A stretch of DNA of 10,381 nt from Deltaproteobacteria bacterium (GTDB taxonomy: Bacteria; Desulfobacterota; Deferrisomatia; Deferrisomatales; Deferrisomataceae). The position numbers were made by a program, and so were the translations under genes. Every line of letters starts with the position of its first letter. The stretch's first letter is position 1. The notes under the pieces were generated by a model that worked only from the letters and a program-made list of their open reading frames with translations, did not search any database and was not told the DNA's origin. The stretch spans positions 1-10,381 of the forward strand of contig JAADGT010000354.1 of the NCBI GenBank assembly GCA_013152215.1, in the 5' to 3' direction. Shown here one piece after another: positions 5,574-10,381 of the stretch.

Positions 5574-6770
5574 ATGGACGACCTGTTCGGAACGCTCGAG
5601 CGGTGGGTGCGGGTGGCGTCCTGGAGCCGGGACCCCGCCGGGGTCCGGAGAATGGTCGCCAGCCTCACCCCCCTGTTCCGCTCCCTCGGTGCCTGCGTGG
5701 ACCTGGTCTCCCTCGACCCCTGGAACACCTGGGACGAAGACGGCCGGGCCGTGAGGGTGGCCGTGGGGCCCGCCCTGTGGGCCGTCAAGCGGCCCATGGC
5801 CCCTGTCCAGGTCCTGCTCGTGGCCCATGCCGACACCGCCCTCCCCCTGGCCGCCCCTCCCGAGCGGGGCACCCACCGTGGTCGCCCCACCCTGCGGGGA
5901 GTCGGTGCCCTCGACGCCAAGGGCGGCATCGCCGTGGCCTGGGAAGCCCTTCGCCGGTTCGAGGCCGGCGACCTTCCGGAGCCGGCCGTGGGCTGGGGGG
6001 TCTGGATCGCCCCCGACGAGGAGCTCGGGTCCCCTGCCTCGGCTCCGCTCCTGGTCTCCAGAGCCGCCCGGTACGGGGCGGCCCTGGTGTTCGAACCCTC
6101 CCACCCAGACGGCGCGCTGGTGTCCGACCGGACGGGCTCGGGCAACTTCACGGTGGTTGTCCACGGCCGCCGGGCCCACGCCGGCCGAAACCCGGACGAG
6201 GGCCGAAACGCCGTGCACGCCCTGGCCGCCTTCGTGGTGGAGCTGGAACGGTGGGCCGAAGATACCCCTGGGGTTCGCGTCAACGTGGGGGAGATCCGGG
6301 GCGGAGAGGCGGTCAACGTGATCCCGGAGCGCGCGGTGGCTCGGTGGAACGTGCGGTGCCGCGACCCGCTGGACGTGCAGCGGTTCAGCCAGGGGCTCAC
6401 CCGGATTCACGCGCGGATCGAGGCGCGCTACGACGTGCGGCTCGAAGTCCACGGGGAGTTCGGACGACCACCGAGACGCCTCGATGATCGCACCCTCGCC
6501 CTGTACGAACGACTGGCGGAGTGCGCCGGCCGGATCGGCCGATCGCTCCGCTGGGCCCCCAGCGGCGGGGTGTCGGACGCGAACCTGCTGTCGGCCGCAG
6601 GCGTTGCGTGCGCCGACGGCCTCGGCCCCCGTGGAGACGGCATGCACACGCCGGAGGAGTGGGTGGACCTCCACAGCCTCGAGGAACGGATCGAGCTGGT
6701 GACGGAGTTCCTGCGGACCCTGAATGCCGCCTGTCGTGCCGGTGGCCGTTCGCCGGGGGCCGTGCCGTGA
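5574..6770 (+). CDS. M20-family metallohydrolase (CPG2/ArgE/DapE type)
   Basis: A di-zinc amidohydrolase of 398 aa that cleaves an amide bond of an N-acyl amino acid or small peptide in the cytoplasm. All catalytic positions are present: His85 with Asp87 (HADT), bridging Asp114 (GALDAKGG), general base Glu149 and ligand Glu150 (PDEELGS), Glu174 (VFEPS) and His358 (GMHTPEEW). His202 (RAHAG) and SGGVSDAN (330-337) mark the lid domain. There is no signal peptide. ATG 5574 lacks a good ribosome binding site (GAGGGGG lies over 20 bases upstream), and no better in-frame start is visible. The stop overlaps the aminotransferase start (GTGA). Because it leads an operon with astA and astB, desuccinylation of succinylglutamate in place of AstE is an attractive role, but this is inference; other N-acyl substrates or peptides are possible. 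Confidence 0.9.
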   Translation: MDDLFGTLERWVRVASWSRDPAGVRRMVASLTPLFRSLGACVDLVSLDPWNTWDEDGRAVRVAVGPALWAVKRPMAPVQVLLVAHADTALPLAAPPERGTHRGRPTLRGVGALDAKGGIAVAWEALRRFEAGDLPEPAVGWGVWIAPDEELGSPASAPLLVSRAARYGAALVFEPSHPDGALVSDRTGSGNFTVVVHGRRAHAGRNPDEGRNAVHALAAFVVELERWAEDTPGVRVNVGEIRGGEAVNVIPERAVARWNVRCRDPLDVQRFSQGLTRIHARIEARYDVRLEVHGEFGRPPRRLDDRTLALYERLAECAGRIGRSLRWAPSGGVSDANLLSAAGVACADGLGPRGDGMHTPEEWVDLHSLEERIELVTEFLRTLNAACRAGGRSPGAVP

Positions 6771-8179
6771 GCAGGCTGTTGTCGGCCGACCTCTTGCGCA
6801 CCGATCCCCAGGTACGGGAGGCCCGGCGGCTCCTCGCCGGGGCCGTGGGCGACGCGCAGGCCCGGATCACGGGGATCCGGCCCCCCGATCCCGCCCTGTC
6901 GGCGCCGGCGTCCGAAGCGGTGCAACGGTGGGGAGAGCTCCGGGGCGCCCCCCTGGCCCTGCCCTACCTCGGCTCCGGCGCGGGGCGGGGGCCGTTCGTC
7001 GAGCTGGCGGACGGAAGCGTGAAGTACGACATGATCGGAGGGATCGGGGTCCACTTCCTGGGCCACGGGCATCCCCTCGTGCTCCAGGCGGGCTTGGACG
7101 CCGCCCTGGAGGACATGGCCATGCAGGGCAACCTCCAGCAGACGTCCCTGGCGCTCTCCTTTGCGGAGGAGCTCCTCGGCCTGGCCAACGCCCGGGGGGC
7201 CGGGTTGGACCACGTGTTCTTCACCACCAGCGGGGCCATGGCCAACGAGAACGCCTTGAAGCTCGCGTTCCACCGCCACCGACCGGCCGACCGCATCCTG
7301 GCCTTCGAAGGCGGGTTTGCGGGTAGAACGCTGGCGCTGGCCTGGGTCACGGACCGCCCCGCCTACCGCGAGGGGCTGCCCCCCACCGTGGCCGTGGACT
7401 ACGTTCCGTTTTTCGAGCCCACGGACCCCCGGGGCAGCACCGACCGGGCCCGGGCCGCCCTCCGCGCACACCTGGACCGGTACCCGGGGCGGCACGCGGC
7501 CATGGTGTTCGAGCTCGTTCAGGGGGAGCGGGGCGGATTCCCCGGGGACGGGGAGTTCTTCCGGGCCCTCATGACGGAGCTGCGGGACAGCGGCGTGGCC
7601 GTGATGGTGGACGAGATCCAGACCTTCGGAAGGACCTTGGCTCCGTTCGCCTTTCAGCACTATGGGCTCGACGACCTGGTGGACCTGGTCACGGTGGGGA
7701 AGATGACCCAGGTGTGCGCCACCCTGTTCCGGGAGGACTACCGTCCCCCCACCGGCCTGATCAGCCAGACGTTCACCGGGGCCACCGCCTCGTTCCGCGT
7801 GGGCCTGGCCGTGCTCCGGGTGCTCCGGGAGTCCGACCTGTTCGGTCCGGACGGCGGCAACGCCCGGGTGCACCTCCGTCTCGCCGAGAGGTTCGAGCAG
7901 ATGGAGCGCCGGATGCCCGGATGGATCCGGGGGCCTTACGGAATCGGGGCCATGGTGGCGTTCACCCCGTTCGACGGCTCGACGACCGCGGCGAGGGCCG
8001 TGGTTCGGAGGCTGTTCGAAGCCGGCGTGGTTGCGTTCACGGCCGGCCACGCCCCGTGCCGGGTGCGGTTCCTCGTTCCCACCCCTGCCGTCTCCGACGC
8101 CGACCTGGACGCGGTGGCCGATCGGGTGGAGGCGGTGCTCTCCCAAGGCCCCCCCGGGGAAGGGGAGGTTCCGCCGTGA
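6767..8179 (+). CDS. Class III PLP-dependent aminotransferase
   Basis: A fold-type I, PLP-dependent omega-aminotransferase of 470 aa. The SGAMANENALK segment (155-165) holds the cofactor phosphate site, VDEIQTFGRT (281-290) includes Asp282 that contacts the pyridine nitrogen, and Lys312 in GKMTQVCATLF is the expected Schiff-base lysine. GKMTQVC resembles the GKKTQVCG motif of lysine 6-aminotransferase and the GABA-aminotransferase branch, not the KGLGGGFP motif of acetylornithine/succinylornithine aminotransferase (AstC). It is also about 65 residues longer than AstC. By context it probably transaminates N2-succinylornithine, but lysine, GABA or another omega-amino substrate is possible. The GTG start at 6767 overlaps the M20 stop and follows GGGGG; no ATG gives a plausible N-terminus. 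Its stop overlaps the astA ATG. Confidence 0.9.
   Translation: MSRLLSADLLRTDPQVREARRLLAGAVGDAQARITGIRPPDPALSAPASEAVQRWGELRGAPLALPYLGSGAGRGPFVELADGSVKYDMIGGIGVHFLGHGHPLVLQAGLDAALEDMAMQGNLQQTSLALSFAEELLGLANARGAGLDHVFFTTSGAMANENALKLAFHRHRPADRILAFEGGFAGRTLALAWVTDRPAYREGLPPTVAVDYVPFFEPTDPRGSTDRARAALRAHLDRYPGRHAAMVFELVQGERGGFPGDGEFFRALMTELRDSGVAVMVDEIQTFGRTLAPFAFQHYGLDDLVDLVTVGKMTQVCATLFREDYRPPTGLISQTFTGATASFRVGLAVLRVLRESDLFGPDGGNARVHLRLAERFEQMERRMPGWIRGPYGIGAMVAFTPFDGSTTAARAVVRRLFEAGVVAFTAGHAPCRVRFLVPTPAVSDADLDAVADRVEAVLSQGPPGEGEVPP
8161..8168 (+). promoter_or_regulatory. Ribosome binding site of astA
   Basis: AGGGGAGG lies inside the end of the aminotransferase gene, 10 bases before ATG 8179. 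It supports the start that overlaps the preceding stop (TGATG). Confidence 0.55.
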
Positions 8180-9204
8180 TGGTGTTTCGGCCGGTCCGGA
8201 AGGAAGACGTGGACCGTGTCGTGGAGCTCGTTGTCGGCTCGGGGCACGGTCTCACGAGCCTCCCCAAGGACCCCGAGCTTCTGGCCGAACGGGTGTGGGA
8301 GGGTGCCGAGGCGTTCGGTCGCGACGTCCGCAGGCCGGGGGGGGAGTCCTATCTGTTCGTGCTGGAGGACCGTCGGACGGGAGCCCTGGCCGGAACCTCG
8401 GGCATCGTCGCCAAGGTGGGAGGGTTCGAGCCGTTCTACACCTACCGGCTCGAGACCCACGAGCTGCGGTCCGAGGTGCTGGGCATCCGGCGCCGGATTC
8501 GGTGCCTGCACCCGGTTCGGGAGCACAGCGGCCCCTGCGAGATCGGCAGCCTGTACCTGGCACCCTCCTACCGCCGGCACGGCAACGGCCGGCTCCTGTC
8601 CCTGGGCCGGTTCCTGTACATGGCGTGCCAGCCCCACCGGTTCGAACGGGAGGTGATCGCCGAGATGCGCGGTGTGGTGGACCACCGGGGACGGTGCCCG
8701 TTCTGGGAGGCCATCGGCCGCCACTTCTTCGGCCTCGACTTCCCCAAGGCCGACTACCTGAGCGTACGGGACAAGCGGATCATCTCGGAACTGATGCCCG
8801 CCCATCCGATCTACGTGCCCCTCCTCCCCGAGGAGGCCCAACGGGTCATCGGGCGGGTGCATCCGGAGACGGAACCGGCCCTGGCCCTGCTGCGCCAGGA
8901 GGGGTTTCGCCCGCTGGGCTTCGTGGACATCTTCGACGGCGGCCCCGTGGTGGGCTGCCCACGGGACCAGATCCGGACCGTGCGCGAAACCCGGGTGCTC
9001 CCTGCCGCCTCCGGCGATCCGGGTCCGGCCGGGGTGCCTCACCTCGTGGCGCCCTCCCCCTCCGGGGCCCCCGTGGTGCTCGCCCACTTCCCGCGGGATG
9101 CCCCCGAAGCCCTGCTTCCGCCCGATGGGTTCGAGGTTCTCCGGATCTCCCCCGGCGCTCCGGTGGCCTGTGCCCCGTTGCGGCCGGCTCCGACCGGTGG
9201 GTGA
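8179..9204 (+). CDS. astA: Arginine N-succinyltransferase AstA
   Basis: Transfers succinyl from succinyl-CoA to the alpha-amino group of arginine, the first step of the AST arginine catabolic pathway. At 341 aa it matches AstA length (about 344 in E. coli). Conserved blocks in order: MVFRPVRKEDV, GLTSLP (24-29), YLFVLED (58-64), EIGSLYLAPSYRRHGNG (121-137), EMRGVVDHRG with PFWEAIGRHFF (162-184), ELMPAHPIYVPLL (204-216), GRVHPETEPA (225-234) containing His228, which aligns with the reported catalytic His229 of E. coli AstA, and DIFDGGP (250-256). The fold is the GNAT-like AstA/AruG type; a single gene here, with no AruF/AruG pair. It overlaps both neighbours by a base or a few, so translation is probably coupled. 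Ornithine could be an additional substrate, as in some Pseudomonas relatives. Confidence 0.96.
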   Translation: MVFRPVRKEDVDRVVELVVGSGHGLTSLPKDPELLAERVWEGAEAFGRDVRRPGGESYLFVLEDRRTGALAGTSGIVAKVGGFEPFYTYRLETHELRSEVLGIRRRIRCLHPVREHSGPCEIGSLYLAPSYRRHGNGRLLSLGRFLYMACQPHRFEREVIAEMRGVVDHRGRCPFWEAIGRHFFGLDFPKADYLSVRDKRIISELMPAHPIYVPLLPEEAQRVIGRVHPETEPALALLRQEGFRPLGFVDIFDGGPVVGCPRDQIRTVRETRVLPAASGDPGPAGVPHLVAPSPSGAPVVLAHFPRDAPEALLPPDGFEVLRISPGAPVACAPLRPAPTGG

Positions 9205-10381
9205 TGGGCACGCCTTCCGTTGCTGGACGCGGGGGCCGCGTCGACGGCTCCGCCCGGGGAAAGGACCCGGCCGCCGCGGTGGAGCTCCAGCTGGACGGTC
9301 TGGTCGGGCCCACCCACCACTACGCAGGGCTGGCGTACGGCAATCTGGCCTCCATGGATCACCAGGGAGCCCCTTCCGATCCCCGGGCCGCGGCCCTGGA
9401 GGGAATCGGGAAGATGGAACGCGTGGCCGGGTTGGGGGTGCCCCAGGCCGTCCTTCCCCCCCACGAGCGGCCGGATGTTCCAACCCTGCGCCGGCTGGGG
9501 TTCACCGGAACCGACGAGCAGGTGCTGGCGCGCTGTCTGCGGGACGCCCCGGACCTCCTGGCGGCCGTGTCGAGCGCGTCGAGCATGTGGGCGGCCAACG
9601 CCGCCACCGTGAGCCCATCGACCGACACGGCGGACGGCCGGGTTCACATCACCCCGGCCAACCTCGTCTCCCACTTTCACCGCTCCTTGGAGGCGGCCTT
9701 CACCCACCGGCTGCTGCGCCGGATCTTTCCCGACCCCGACCGATTCGTGGTTCACCCCCCGCTTCCGTCGAACCCGGCCCTGGCGGACGAGGGAGCCGCA
9801 AACCACATGCGGCTCGCTCCCGGCCACGGCGCCCCCGGCATCGAGGTGTTCGTGTACGGCCGCCGGGCGTTGCGGGTGGAGGGCCGGGAGCCCTCCCGGT
9901 TTCCGGCCCGTCACAGCCGAGAGGCCTCGGAGGCCCTGATCCGGTCCCACGGCCTGGCCCCGCAGCGCGTGGTGCTGCTGCGCCAGGACCCGAAGGCGGT
10001 GGACGCGGGGGTGTTCCACAACGACGTGGCGGCCGTGGGAAACGAGGACTTCCTGCTCGTCCACTCCGAGGCCTGGGCCGACCGGGCCGCGGCCCGCCGC
10101 CTCGCCCGGCGGTTCGAGGCGGCGTTCGGCACCCCCCTGCACCTCGAGGTGGTCTCCGAAAGGCGCCTCCCGCTCTCCCGGGCCGTGGCCACCTACCTCT
10201 TCAACAGCCAGGTCCTCACCCTGCCCGAAGGAGGGATGGCCGTGGTGGCGCCCACGGAGTGCCGCCGCGACCCCGCGGCCCGGGAGATCCTGACCGAACT
10301 GGTGGAGCGGCCCGGCCCGATCCGTGCGGTGCACTACGTCCGCGTGCGCCAGAGCATGCGAAACGGCGGGGGGCCGGCGTG
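9204..10381 (+). CDS. astB: N-succinylarginine dihydrolase AstB (3' end beyond window)
   Basis: Hydrolyses N2-succinylarginine to N2-succinylornithine, CO2 and two ammonia, the second AST step; amidinotransferase-type fold. The frame runs open to the window edge: 392 residues are visible of about 440-447. Family blocks: DGLVGPTHHYAGLAYGN (31-47), SSASSMWAANAATVSPS (123-139), ADGRVHITPANL (143-154), DEGAANH (195-201) with catalytic Glu196, FHNDVAAVGN (271-280) with catalytic His272, YLFNSQVLTLPEGGM (331-345), and RQSMRNGGGPA at the very end. The next codon begins TG, fitting the catalytic Cys that follows GGGPA in AstB. ATG 9204 overlaps the astA stop (TGATG) but adds about 25 residues before the family N-terminus. 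GTG 9279, after GGGGAAAGGA, is an alternative start. Confidence 0.95.
   Translation, partial: MGTPSVAGRGGRVDGSARGKDPAAAVELQLDGLVGPTHHYAGLAYGNLASMDHQGAPSDPRAAALEGIGKMERVAGLGVPQAVLPPHERPDVPTLRRLGFTGTDEQVLARCLRDAPDLLAAVSSASSMWAANAATVSPSTDTADGRVHITPANLVSHFHRSLEAAFTHRLLRRIFPDPDRFVVHPPLPSNPALADEGAANHMRLAPGHGAPGIEVFVYGRRALRVEGREPSRFPARHSREASEALIRSHGLAPQRVVLLRQDPKAVDAGVFHNDVAAVGNEDFLLVHSEAWADRAAARRLARRFEAAFGTPLHLEVVSERRLPLSRAVATYLFNSQVLTLPEGGMAVVAPTECRRDPAAREILTELVERPGPIRAVHYVRVRQSMRNGGGPA

Noticed and set aside
1..10381. CRISPR arrays, tRNA or rRNA genes, insertion sequences, prophage or toxin-antitoxin modules
   Set aside because: No regularly spaced repeats, no cloverleaf or rRNA-like segments, and no transposase, integrase or phage-like reading frame were seen. 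Base composition is even apart from the short AT-richer stretches in 1206-1226 and 1540-1680.

Overview
The window is a GC-rich (roughly 70% by eye, strongly G/C-ending codons) bacterial chromosomal segment. The gene types point to a Gram-negative bacterium, most likely a deltaproteobacterial (Desulfobacterota-like) lineage: a periplasmic DsbC-type isomerase carrying a CxxCH motif, a stand-alone ExeA/GspA-type ATPase, a two-PDZ HtrA/Do protease, and an arginine-succinyltransferase type catabolic cluster. A Deferrisoma-like organism is a guess, not a result. I see no mobile elements, tRNA, rRNA or CRISPR.

Layout. On the minus strand, 256-1101 encodes a secreted DsbC-like thioredoxin-fold protein. 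A gene-poor stretch of about 615 bases (1102-1716) follows; it holds an AT-rich island and a strong GC hairpin. All remaining genes are on the plus strand. 1717-2526 is an ExeA-like AAA ATPase with an unusual Walker B motif. 2658-2837 is the small zinc protein YacG. 2945-3526 is a flavoprotein with an iron-sulfur type cysteine cluster. 3681-5090 is a periplasmic Do/HtrA serine protease with a very strong ribosome binding site. 5213-5542 is a small secreted protein of unknown function.

The right half (5574 to the window edge) is one tightly packed operon: an M20 metallohydrolase, a class III aminotransferase, arginine N-succinyltransferase (astA) and N-succinylarginine dihydrolase (astB). The last three junctions overlap (GTGA, TGATG, TGATG), which implies translational coupling. 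astB has no stop inside the window: it is open at the right edge and is cut exactly where the catalytic Cys codon is expected.

How the genes fit together. AstA succinylates arginine and AstB converts succinylarginine to succinylornithine, releasing ammonia and CO2. A transaminase then acts (normally AstC), followed by a semialdehyde dehydrogenase (AstD, not in the window) and a desuccinylase (normally AstE). Here the transaminase resembles the lysine-6-aminotransferase/GABA-aminotransferase branch more than classical AstC, and an M20 hydrolase sits where a desuccinylase would be useful. A variant AST pathway with non-homologous replacements is the most interesting hypothesis in the window. 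The left half looks like unrelated housekeeping and envelope genes. A perfect GC hairpin with identical 9-base arms occurs twice, 3' of the dsbC-like gene and 3' of the protease gene.
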